Shown one piece after another: positions 8,152-16,344 of a stretch of 64,000 bases of DNA (its first letter is position 1; every line of letters starts with the position of its first letter). The DNA comes from Pirellulaceae bacterium (GTDB lineage Bacteria; Planctomycetota; Planctomycetia; Pirellulales; Pirellulaceae). The stretch spans positions 620,001 through 684,000 of the forward strand of contig JAHBXT010000003.1 in the NCBI GenBank assembly GCA_019636385.1. The letters run 5' to 3'. Under the pieces are notes generated by a model. The model searched no databases and had not been told where the DNA came from. It saw nothing but the letters and a program-made list of their open reading frames with translations. The position numbers and the translations under genes were made by a program.

Positions 8152-10737
8152 TCACGGACTAGATAGTACCGATTCGACCAGCGCTTGGCCAGCTTGGTGC
8201 AACTGCAACTGCTGCTGGAGCTGGCTGATCGCGGCGGGATCGCCCTTTTCTCGAGCCACCGTCAGTGCCTGTTCGGCGGCCTGCACCGCATCCTGCATGC
8301 GGCCTGCAGCGGCCAGTGCAGCCGCCAATGTCCCCAAGGCTCCTTTGTCTTTAGCGCCTGGCAATTCGATCGCCTTCTGAGCCAATCGTAAGGCTTCGTC
8401 CGGATTACGAATTTGCGGATCGGGCTCAGTCGCCAGTAGCCACGCCAAATTGTTGTTAGCCACAAACTGCTCTGGACAATTCTCCAAGGCGACTTGGTAA
8501 TGAGCGACCGCTTCGGGCAGTAATTTTCGCGCCAGGCAAATGTCGCCAAGTTGCGTATTCAACTCGCCAATCCAATGTTTGGAATCGCGGGATATTGGCC
8601 GGCGGAGTTGCTTATCCAAGGTCTCACGCAACATTTTATCGGCCTGTTCGATCTTGCCAGCTTGCACCAGCATGTCGGTCAACTGCAACGTCGCGAAAGT
8701 GTCCTCGGGATCCAGTTGCAACGCCTCACGCAGTAGCTCTTCAGCTCGCCCCCGATCGCCGGCCTGTTTGTAGGCCGTGGCCAGCAGTGCCCGGGCAGCG
8801 GCGTCCTTGGGTTCGCGGTGAAGGTATTCCGTAAGCCGATCAATTGCAGGCTGCACTCGGTCGAGCCGTAGCTCGGTTCGCGCCAGGTCATGAATCAGCA
8901 GCGGCTCGCGAGGATCCCACTTGAGAGCCGCCAGAAAACGCTCCATCGCCTCTGCCGGACGATTGAACTGCAGTAAAACGTTCCCGCAATTGCGCAGGGC
9001 CAGCGCAGGAATTCGCGGATGCGCCTGATTGGCTGGCAGCTGGATCTTTTCTTCGGCCAGGATCCGCATGGCTTCGGCTTCATCATTGCGCTCCAGCTCC
9101 AGAAAATTTACCGCCAGCAGGCTGCTGGCAAGCGCATCGTCGGGTTCCAATTCCAGTGCGCGCTGCAGTTTTTCAATCGCCCCCGGGCGATCGTCCAGTT
9201 CGCGACTGGCTACCGAGTACATCACGTAAAAGCGCGGCAGTTCCAACTCGTCAAGGGCCTGCTGCGCGTGCGGAATGGCCTTTTCGAATTCGCGCTTCTC
9301 GATGGCCCATTCGGCCAGTAAACAGTGAGCTAACCAATTGGTTGGGTCATGCTGGATGGCCTCGCCGAACGTGCCTTCCACAGTACGCCACTGCCTGGTG
9401 CGCTGATAGGTCAACACGGCCAAGGCCATGATTCCAGCCATGGCCACGCACATCGTGCTGCGGATCCACAACGGTCGATGCCGCTCAATCTTTGCCAGCC
9501 AATCGGCCACCATCCACACAACTGCCAGGAAAATGCCTAAAGAAGCGTTGTACAGATAGCGGTCAGCCATGGACTGCGAGCCGACATGAATGATCCCGAT
9601 GACCGGCAGCATGGATACCAAGAACCAGAACCAGCCCGTTACAAGTTGGGGAAGTCGGTTTCGCAGCCACAATGCGCCGCCACTGAGTATCAGGATCAGC
9701 AACACTGCCCCTGCGATGCGGACCGTAGTCAGATCCTCGGCGTGGAACGTGTAATAGATCGACAACTTGGCCGGCCAAAAGATTCCCGCCAAATACCTGA
9801 CGTAGGCCACGCACACGTTGCTCAGCCTCAAGGGCACCGGCAAGCTTTCTAGCGACTGGATGGCATCTGTCTGGGCCAGCACAGTAACTAGCGCAGCCGC
9901 CACACCCAATGCTGCAAACGGCAATTTATCGGGCAGAAATCGTAGCGCGTCCTGAATCATCTTGATGAGTGAACTATGCTGGGCACCAGCGTTGTCCAGC
10001 CCGCGACGAATCGGCCAAAAGTCCAACAGAACCAGCAGCCCCGGCATGGTCACGAAGGTCTGTTTGGACAGTAGCGATAAGGCAAAGAGTAGCAGGCTCG
10101 CTGCGTACCATCGCCACGATTTGTGACGTACGTAATTGAAATAGGTCCAGATGGACAGCAGAATAAAAAACGTGCTGATCAGCGTCTTGCGCTGCGCTAC
10201 CCAGGCTACCGCCTCGACGTGCGTGGGATGAACCGCGAACAAGGCGGCCACGGCAAAACTGGGTAAGGCTTTGTCAGTCAACTTAGTCAGCACTATGAAC
10301 AGCAGCATGACGTTGGCAACGTGCCATAGAATGGACATCGCATGATGCCCGCCGGGCTGGACCCCGAACATCTCCGAGTCCAACATGTGGCTCAACCAAG
10401 TCAGCGGATGCCAATTGGAAATGTGCACTTTCGTAAACGCCCACACGATGGAGTCACGGCTGAAACCATCGAAGACTTGGGGGTTGCGAAAGATGTACTC
10501 TTGGTCGTCAAACGGCAAGAATTCCGCCTGAGTGGCTGGCCAATAGGCCGCCAGCGTACCCACCGCTAGAACCGCACACAGTATCCACGGGCGGCTCCAC
10601 CAGAAAGTGGCTCGAAACTCGTTTGGCGAACTGCTGGCACTTGGCACGCTATCGCTTCTTGATTGTCGCGATTCGCCAAATTTGGAACTCAAAACGCTGG
10701 GCTGAGTCGAGTTCGAGCGATTTGTCTTCTTACCCAC
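8152..10737 (-). CDS. TMTC-like GT-C membrane glycosyltransferase fused to TPR repeats (paralog 1)
   Basis: About 861 residues. After a basic, Ser-rich start comes a multi-spanning half (to about residue 470) with the family marks FDDQEYIF, NWHPLTWLSHMLD, AVHPTHVEAVAWVAQRK and MADRYLY. The soluble C-terminal half holds many TPR units and ends with NNLAWLLAT and a Q-rich tail. The DD pair near the first loop fits a lipid-linked sugar transferase of the GT-C class. The target is unknown. Paralogs lie at 56912 and 60462. The frame is open to 10773, but a GTG at 10737 has GAGGTGGAT ahead of it and gives an N-terminus like the paralogs, so it is preferred. Confidence 0.88.
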   Translation of the reverse strand: MGKKTNRSNSTQPSVLSSKFGESRQSRSDSVPSASSSPNEFRATFWWSRPWILCAVLAVGTLAAYWPATQAEFLPFDDQEYIFRNPQVFDGFSRDSIVWAFTKVHISNWHPLTWLSHMLDSEMFGVQPGGHHAMSILWHVANVMLLFIVLTKLTDKALPSFAVAALFAVHPTHVEAVAWVAQRKTLISTFFILLSIWTYFNYVRHKSWRWYAASLLLFALSLLSKQTFVTMPGLLVLLDFWPIRRGLDNAGAQHSSLIKMIQDALRFLPDKLPFAALGVAAALVTVLAQTDAIQSLESLPVPLRLSNVCVAYVRYLAGIFWPAKLSIYYTFHAEDLTTVRIAGAVLLILILSGGALWLRNRLPQLVTGWFWFLVSMLPVIGIIHVGSQSMADRYLYNASLGIFLAVVWMVADWLAKIERHRPLWIRSTMCVAMAGIMALAVLTYQRTRQWRTVEGTFGEAIQHDPTNWLAHCLLAEWAIEKREFEKAIPHAQQALDELELPRFYVMYSVASRELDDRPGAIEKLQRALELEPDDALASSLLAVNFLELERNDEAEAMRILAEEKIQLPANQAHPRIPALALRNCGNVLLQFNRPAEAMERFLAALKWDPREPLLIHDLARTELRLDRVQPAIDRLTEYLHREPKDAAARALLATAYKQAGDRGRAEELLREALQLDPEDTFATLQLTDMLVQAGKIEQADKMLRETLDKQLRRPISRDSKHWIGELNTQLGDICLARKLLPEAVAHYQVALENCPEQFVANNNLAWLLATEPDPQIRNPDEALRLAQKAIELPGAKDKGALGTLAAALAAAGRMQDAVQAAEQALTVAREKGDPAAISQLQQQLQLHQAGQALVESVLSSP

Positions 10738-11427
10738 ATCCACCTCGTACCAAACCATGCACGGACGAACCACGAACTAGAAAACGGACAGTCACTCGCT
10801 TCGTCCCGAAGGAACACATGTTTTAATAGAACCCATCCGCCACGCCGCATCGGCAGTGTCCCGAAGGGACACAATATTGGTAGCTCCGATCAGCCCCGCC
10901 AATTCCGTCTCGTCCCTACAGGACGACTCTTGCCCGGTATACGCCATTTTTTAGCAATGTTTGGTCCCTACAGGAGGATTGCGTTGCTAGGTTCACCTGC
11001 ACGGCCCGGTTTATTTGACTGTATCGCCGGCTTTAACTTGGTTCACAAGGGATTGCTGAATGTTCTGCTTGACGGCAATTGGCGCAACCCAACGGTGGCC
11101 AGGCAGCGATGTGTCACTCAACCCGAAGGGCCGACGCAATGGTACGGCAAGTTCAACTTGCTACTAAGCCCAATATCTGCAAAACCGGTTAACCAGTTCC
11201 ATTAGGTAACCCCCCTTGTGGTAGTGGATCGGAAAATCTTCCGAATTTTCCAGTTCTCAGCTTTAGGATGCTTGCACTAGCTTCCAATGTAACTAAACTC
11301 TACCCTGCTGGCCCCTAGAGTGCAATTTAATACACCCTAGGGCCGTGAGTACTTAGTTTTGGTTGGCTGGATCTTGTTGATTCAGTCAAGATCTACATCG
11401 AGTGTGTTTTTAGGGAGTGCCTTGAAG
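10738..11427. other. non-coding stretch with hairpin array
   Basis: About 690 bases between the divergent TPR protein and the first PEP-CTERM gene. The first half holds four regularly spaced GTCCC hairpins (see the repeat at 10801). The second half is AT-richer and should hold the promoter of the PEP-CTERM gene. No convincing -35/-10 pair was picked out. A long plus-strand open frame here overlaps the TPR gene and reads through the repeats, so it is not treated as a gene. Confidence 0.5.
10801..10980. repeat. array of four GTCCC...GGAC hairpins with about 54-base period
   Basis: GTCCC starts at 10803, 10858, 10912 and 10964, i.e. steps of 55, 54 and 52 bases. Unit 2 is a perfect 7-bp stem, GTGTCCC-gaa-GGGACAC (10856-10872). 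Unit 3 is CGTCC-ctaca-GGACG (10911-10925). Units 1 and 4 are weaker versions with the same loops (gaa in 1 and 2, ctaca in 3 and 4). The spacers are not conserved, so this is unlike a CRISPR array. Confidence 0.6.
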
Positions 11428-12360
11428 ATGATGAGAAAAATGTTGTTAATGTGCTCGGCGGCAATGCTGAGCCTAATGGCCAGTCGAGCGGACGCTGCGC
11501 TCGTGAACTGGACCGTGGATTCGGCGAATAGCTACATTCGTATCAATTTGCCATTGAATACCGCATCGAACGTATCCGGTACGACCATTAACGTTCGATT
11601 GCGCAATGCTGACAACGGAACCTGGAGTGATGCTGGCGGACGTATGTCGCGGTTCGGTGGTACAGTGGCAACTTGGTACAATGAAGAAGGTCCGCCAAAT
11701 GTTTTCGGTGGTCCGCTCAGCTTTGCGTACGCATCCGGTCTTCACAGCTTGACCTCCATTAACTTCGGGTCCTTCCGGCCCAACCCTGCCGCGTTCGATC
11801 CAACCGCAACAAACGCTTCCAATCCTGGAGGTCAATTCACAAATACTAGTGGATCGCCTCACTCGTTCGCACTCAGAATTAACATCAACGCGTTGGTTTT
11901 TGTGAATGCTACCGTGGGCTTCATCGGCCTTCGAGATTTGAATTACAACGCCGGTGGCGTAGTAGCGATGTCGGGCTCTGGTGGTAATTACACAGGAACC
12001 GGAGGGCAGTTTGGTCTATCAGGTGGTTTGTACGACATAGACGCTGCCGATATCGGCTTAGGGCTCGGCCAACTGTTGCCTGACGAAGCAGGCGGTGACG
12101 TAACCGGTCTGTTTGGAAACACGCTGTTCGGCAATTCAGGTGGACTTACGATCACCAATTTAGGCGGACTTAATCGCCGGCTTGATCAGGTCATCAATAT
12201 CCCGCTCATTCTTGATTTGGGTGACGGAATTGCGATTAGCGGTTCGCTGGCCGGACACATGCGAGCCTTTGCTACCGTTCCCGAGCCTGCAAGTTTGGCC
12301 CTGGTTGGTCTAGCGGGCTCATGCTCGTTGTTCCGTCGCCGCCGACGGATATCCTGCTAA
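11428..12360 (+). CDS. secreted PEP-CTERM protein, N-domain family member 1
   Basis: 310 residues. Signal peptide MMRKMLLMCSAAMLSLMASRADA, then the shared domain starting VNWTVDSANSYIRINLPLN. The C-terminus has VPEPAS at 284-289, a hydrophobic stretch and RRRRR, the PEP-CTERM sorting signal read by exosortase. The domain ends with NLGGLNRRLDQVINIPL and has no recognised function. The start at 11428 has AGGGAG about 10 bases upstream; an alternative start is three bases later. It is the most divergent of the six paralogs between here and 23587. It is followed by a strong terminator, so it is monocistronic. Expected location: cell surface or matrix. Confidence 0.9.
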   Translation: MMRKMLLMCSAAMLSLMASRADAALVNWTVDSANSYIRINLPLNTASNVSGTTINVRLRNADNGTWSDAGGRMSRFGGTVATWYNEEGPPNVFGGPLSFAYASGLHSLTSINFGSFRPNPAAFDPTATNASNPGGQFTNTSGSPHSFALRININALVFVNATVGFIGLRDLNYNAGGVVAMSGSGGNYTGTGGQFGLSGGLYDIDAADIGLGLGQLLPDEAGGDVTGLFGNTLFGNSGGLTITNLGGLNRRLDQVINIPLILDLGDGIAISGSLAGHMRAFATVPEPASLALVGLAGSCSLFRRRRRISC

Positions 12361-12946
12361 ATATTCGCTAAATTTCTGACTCAGCTTGCCGCTGGGCAGC
12401 CAAGTTTAGTTGGCAACTTTCTCATACGAGCCCTTGGGACTTCCCCGAAGTCCCAAGGGCTCTGTTCGTTGTGCGTCCTTCAGGTATGAAACGGGGCGTC
12501 ATTGACTGACGCTCGCAACTGGCAAGCAAAAGCAAGCCAAGAAGTAGCTAATCAAATACACGTGGATTGATTCTTTGATGAACGAAAGCCCTTGCCCGCC
12601 ACATAAGCCAATCCCTGCCGACTCGCTCGTAAAACGAAACTGAGGAAGATGAGCCTGGTCCAGAAATATCACGACCAGAATCAGCCATTAAACTAACGCC
12701 GCCGTTATCAAGATGAGCAAGGTTGATGTATCGGGAGATGTCCCGTATCCCACCGGATTGTAGAAATTACGGAGAAAAGTCCGGTTCCTAGACTCACAAT
12801 AGCTTGCGTCTATTGCGCACTTAGTTAAAGTAAGAGCATTGTAACGAGTCTGTGGTGTGCAAAGCGGTTCCGTAGTGCCACCGCTTATGGATGTTTTCGC
12901 TCGATACGCATGTTTTTCATTTGTGTTTTACGTTCGAGGTGTAACG
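12361..12946. other. non-coding stretch
   Basis: 586 bases with a terminator at 12428 and, after it, a sequence of about 90 bases (12470-12560) that resembles the stretch after the next gene (13899-14005). The rest should hold the promoter of the second PEP-CTERM gene. No gene is seen. Confidence 0.5.
12428..12462 (+). terminator. strong 16-bp stem terminator
   Basis: GAGCCCTTGGGACTTC (12428-12443) and its exact reverse complement (12447-12462) are separated by CCC. It lies 68 bases after the stop of the first PEP-CTERM gene. The T-run is poor (TGTTCGTT), but the stem is very stable. Confidence 0.8.
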
Positions 12947-13822
12947 ATGAGAGCGGTCTTGTTTTGTCTAAGCGTTCTGCTTTCCAGCCAAGCTCAGGCG
13001 GCTTTAATCTCTTGGACGATAGACTCCACGCAAAGCTTCATTCGACTGAATGTGCCCGACCAGCAGGTGCCGGTTACCGAGGATACTTCCTTGCCGGCTG
13101 CGTTGAGGGATTATCAGACCAACGGTGGTAGCGAGGAAAATCCGATACTTTCGGGTGATCCAGATGAACCGTTGCTCTGGACCGACGATGGTGGGAGAAG
13201 GAATTTTGTTACCGGTTCGCTGTCCAGCTGGTACTCTGAAGGCTCCAGCATACAGTTCACTTCTGGTACTCACAACGCCACTGCTGTCCAGAGCGGTTCG
13301 TTCCTTCCCGGTACGCCTGGACCTGCCTCGTTTGCGGCGGATGTTTGGCTCTCGGGCGAAGTGGATCCTGAAGAACTACCTGGAGTTTATGCCAATTTGA
13401 GATTGGGTCATGTGCGAATTCTGGATATTCAATACGATGTAAACGGTACCGCAGGCTTGACTGAAGGTCCGACGGGTACTTGGAGCCAGACCAGCGGTTC
13501 GCTGGACCTAGGTACCTTAGCTGGTGCCACGATCGATGTCGACTTAATCGATTTAATCACCGACTTTGGGGTGGCTCTGGATCCGTTGCTGGGCACGAAT
13601 GTAGGGGGGCTGATGATCGAAAATATCGGTGGTTTGCAGCGTAAACTGACCATTGTTGTAGATCTGCCAGTAGCCCTTGAGCTGAACAACCTGCCTCTAA
13701 CTGCCAGTATCACCGGTCAGATCGTGGCCTTTGCCACTGTTCCGGAGCCCGCAAGTATGGGATTAGTGGCTGCAGCCTTGGCGATGGGTGTCTTCCGACG
13801 TCGGCGTGCGATTGGTTATTAG
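12947..13822 (+). CDS. secreted PEP-CTERM protein, N-domain family member 2
   Basis: 291 residues. Short signal peptide MRAVLFCLSVLLSSQAQA, then ISWTIDSTQSFIRLNVPDQ, the same domain start as its neighbours. Middle marks are WTDDGGRRNFVTGSL and EGSSIQF. IGGLQRKLTIVV precedes the tail. VPEPAS is at 265-270, followed by a hydrophobic segment and RRRR: a complete PEP-CTERM signal. The frame is open back to 12857, but the ATG at 12947 has GAGGTG six bases upstream and begins the signal peptide. A classical terminator follows. Function unknown; probably an exported, exosortase-processed surface or matrix protein. Confidence 0.9.
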   Translation: MRAVLFCLSVLLSSQAQAALISWTIDSTQSFIRLNVPDQQVPVTEDTSLPAALRDYQTNGGSEENPILSGDPDEPLLWTDDGGRRNFVTGSLSSWYSEGSSIQFTSGTHNATAVQSGSFLPGTPGPASFAADVWLSGEVDPEELPGVYANLRLGHVRILDIQYDVNGTAGLTEGPTGTWSQTSGSLDLGTLAGATIDVDLIDLITDFGVALDPLLGTNVGGLMIENIGGLQRKLTIVVDLPVALELNNLPLTASITGQIVAFATVPEPASMGLVAAALAMGVFRRRRAIGY

Positions 13823-14435
13823 CTGGCGCAGATCGAGATTGTCTCCGGCTTGGATAAAACTGGCGGGACGAGTTGAATGGCTCGTCCCGCTTTTTTTTGT
13901 GCGTCAGGCACGGCGCTCAGCGTCATGGGCTGTTGCTCGCAACTTATACGCGAAACCGGAGCCAGGAAGTGGCCGAGCGGAGCCAAAAAGTAGCTGAGCA
14001 TTGACCGAGAGCGCGCTTGGGACAGTGTCAGTTACGGCCGAGGCCCGTAGTGGAATGCTGGTGAACGCCGCATTGTACTACCTCTGCCGACTCGGTGCTG
14101 TTACCAGGCTCCCCGCCGAAGGCTGCAGCTTTCAGGCTAATTACTCTCGGCAACCCGGCTACACTGCCGTTATGGAAACTGATTCCAGTTAACTTTGCCC
14201 TGAAATTCCAATCCAGATTGTTGATTATATCTCGCAGATCGGTTACAATCGACAGTCCTACGGGAGCAAAAGTCTTGCTAAAGTGTGACGCTAAGGAGGG
14301 CCTAATTCCTTAACAGTCGCTAGAAGCGTTGAGGCTGACGTCAGGTAGTCCATTAAGGGCGGGTGACTCGTGATTTTGACGTGTTTTCCGTAAATTCAAA
14401 TTGGTACTCATTTTTAATTGGGAGCAAACAGAGCA
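13823..14435. other. non-coding stretch
   Basis: 613 bases holding a terminator at 13863, a flank similar to 12470-12560, and the upstream region of the next gene. GGTTACAATCG at about 14239 resembles the GTTACAAT units upstream of 20171. Short open frames here show no domain or bias and are rejected. Confidence 0.5.
13863..13898 (+). terminator. rho-independent terminator
   Basis: GCGGGACGAG (13863-13872) pairs exactly with CTCGTCCCGC (13881-13890) and is followed by eight T. It lies 41 bases after the second PEP-CTERM gene. Confidence 0.95.
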
Positions 14436-15893
14436 ATGAGATGTGAACTTCGAAGAATAATGTGGGCTTCCGCGCTGCTGGTGGGCGCAATCGGCCAAGC
14501 CCATGCCGCCACGGTAAATTGGACTATTGATTCGGCTAATAGCTACATTCGATTGAGTATTCCGGATCAGATTGTTCCGCTTGGGGAGGCTGGTGAACTG
14601 CCGCTTGGCCTGAGAGATTATGTGGATGGCATTGCGATTGCATCTGATTGGACAGACGCTGGTGGCCGGCGTTCTTTTGTTGGCGGGACCATCAAGACAG
14701 ATTATGTCGAAGGTTCAAGTTTGGCGTTTGTCGCTGGTGAGCAAGATGTTAACGCGCTCGAGAACAACATACTTAGACCTGATCCGGCTGCCTGGAATCC
14801 AGGTCCTCCAGGGTCCTACGCCCCCAATACCGGTGCACCTGCAGCATTCGGTGCGAACGTCATTTTGGGACCTGGCCAAGAAGGGCAATTCGTCCTCGGG
14901 GACATCGCCTTGCGGAACATCGACTATGACGTGGTGGGAACAGTCAATCTGTCTCCTGGAGGTGGCGGATGGACAACTAGTGATATCTTTGATGTTGGGT
15001 TGAAGGCCGGTGCCTTCGCGGATCTTGATTCATTTCTGTTGAGCGATAGGGAGGTGACTCTTGACGCTGGCGCAACTGCCCCCAACGCTAATGGAAGCTT
15101 GACGATTACAAACACGGGCGGTAACAACCGCCGGTTGACAATGGTTATCAGCATGCCCTTCGCGGTGGACGTTGAAGACTTGCCACTGGTAGCGACTATC
15201 ACTGGTGTAATTGTCGCCAATGCCACTTTACCCGCACCAGCCTCCAATCTGGTCGCCAAGCGGGTCTATCACAATGGCTTTGGTGGTGGCGGGACGCCAC
15301 CCTGGAATGCGGTTAACCCGACCAAGGAAATCATTCAGCGCGGTGCCGCACCGGTTCAAGTTGGCCTAATCAACCTGACCAACGATAGTCGCGGACTAAA
15401 CGGGGTTGTGCTGGATTATGATAACTTGGCAGCGCTGGGCGATCTTACTTTGGAATACAAGATGAGTCCAACGGGAGCATTCAATGAAGGTGCCAATCCA
15501 GTGTCAGGTTGGGCCAATGCTCCGGCACCGACATCGGTGACGCTGCATCCGGACTTGGCTGCGGCAGGCGGAAATGACCGCGTGCGGATTCTGTGGGCCG
15601 ACAATGCGATCGCCAACCGTTATCTGTGCGTCAAGGCAACGGTCGGAGGAGTGACACGCGAGCTGTATGTAGGACACCTGCGAGGTGAGACCACAGGTCC
15701 AGATGCAACGCCGACGTTTACGGTTTCGTTTGCTGATATAACTGAGATCAAGAACACAGTTGCCCAGATTGTTGGCGCAGGTGGACCGACCGACATCGAC
15801 AAGAACGGAACGGTAGCCTTTGCGGACATCACGGCGATGCGTGACAATATTTCTGCTCAGTTGACGCGGATTACCATCCCAGTCAGTCCCTAA
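14436..15893 (+). CDS. secreted dockerin protein, N-domain family member 3
   Basis: 485 residues. Signal peptide to about residue 26 (AIGQAHA), then the shared domain VNWTIDSANSYIRLSIPDQ. At 263-270 it reads ATLPAPAS, where the PEP-CTERM relatives have ATVPEPAS. Instead of the anchor it continues into a beta-rich domain (about 275-422, with VYHNGFGGGG, LINLTNDSRGLNG, DRVRILWADNAI) known upstream of planctomycete dockerins. A dockerin-like pair of helices follows (about 424-480) with the calcium loop DIDKNGTVAFADI. Type I dockerins bind cohesins; no cohesin was recognised here. ATG at 14436 is chosen (GGGAG upstream); a TTG at 14418 is also open. The last 650 bases plus terminator are nearly identical to the copy at 20171. 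Confidence 0.88.
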   Translation: MRCELRRIMWASALLVGAIGQAHAATVNWTIDSANSYIRLSIPDQIVPLGEAGELPLGLRDYVDGIAIASDWTDAGGRRSFVGGTIKTDYVEGSSLAFVAGEQDVNALENNILRPDPAAWNPGPPGSYAPNTGAPAAFGANVILGPGQEGQFVLGDIALRNIDYDVVGTVNLSPGGGGWTTSDIFDVGLKAGAFADLDSFLLSDREVTLDAGATAPNANGSLTITNTGGNNRRLTMVISMPFAVDVEDLPLVATITGVIVANATLPAPASNLVAKRVYHNGFGGGGTPPWNAVNPTKEIIQRGAAPVQVGLINLTNDSRGLNGVVLDYDNLAALGDLTLEYKMSPTGAFNEGANPVSGWANAPAPTSVTLHPDLAAAGGNDRVRILWADNAIANRYLCVKATVGGVTRELYVGHLRGETTGPDATPTFTVSFADITEIKNTVAQIVGAGGPTDIDKNGTVAFADITAMRDNISAQLTRITIPVSP

Positions 15894-15975
15894 TGGATGA
15901 TGTACTGGGCAGGTTGAATGCCAATGTAATCTGAGATTTTGCAACTGCTTGGGGGATGACCCCAAGCAGTTTTTT
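15244..15975 (+). repeat. near-identical duplicated block A (dockerin module plus terminator)
   Basis: This stretch matches 20997-21728 at a constant offset of 5,753 bases with only scattered substitutions and no gap. It covers the beta domain, dockerin, stop codon, 3' region and terminator. Similarity falls sharply upstream, at the codons after the LPxPA motif. Confidence 0.9.
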
Positions 15976-15977
15976 TT
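15943..15977 (+). terminator. rho-independent terminator
   Basis: AACTGCTTGGGG (15943-15954) pairs exactly with CCCCAAGCAGTT (15960-15971), loop GATGA, followed by a T-run. It ends the dockerin gene and is copied at 21696. Confidence 0.95.
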
Positions 15978-16230
15978 CTGCATGTTGCAGGTTAGTGTAG
16001 TAGGAATCGCCACAAGCGCGGACGATTCAGCAAGTCAGTTAACCTTTGATGTAACCGACGACGCGATTCGTCGGCCCACGGTTGGCGTGAACAGCCTCTG
16101 GCCCCTATGGCTCAGTTACCGGTAAAGGCTCAGCTTCGAAGAATCAATGCACTTCCGACAATGTTGGACTAGTTGAGGTCACAGATCGTTCGATAAAAGC
16201 CAGACCTTCTCAACTCTATTTTGCCACCCC

Positions 16231-16344
16231 TTGGATTCAGCAGAACTTGATGGGACTGGACATCCGCCGGCAATTCAAGATGATGCTCCACGGCCACTTA
16301 TTTCAGCTCCAGAAGTATTCAAGCCCCAGCAGGCATAGTCGAAC
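16231..16344 (+). repeat. upstream flank shared with 21959-22070
   Basis: Shared words in the same order are CAGCAGAACTTGATGGGACTG (B: CAGTAGAACCTGACGGGACTG), CAATTCAAGATGATGCTCCA (identical in both) and AGCTCCAGAAG. It reaches the GTG start of the TPR gene here, whereas in the other copy it lies about 50 bases ahead of a dockerin gene. Confidence 0.75.

Larger units (their letters stand above)
15894..16344. other. non-coding stretch
   Basis: 451 bases with the terminator at 15943 and, from 16231 to the next start, a sequence repeated at 21959-22070. The middle part shows nothing recognisable. Confidence 0.5.

Noticed and set aside
10801..10980. CRISPR array
   Set aside because: The repeated part is only 12-17 bases, the copies differ, there are only four and no cas genes are present.
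10663..11205. Plus-strand open frame of 180 codons
   Set aside because: It overlaps the start of the TPR gene and reads through the hairpin array; composition is shadow-like and no domain is seen.
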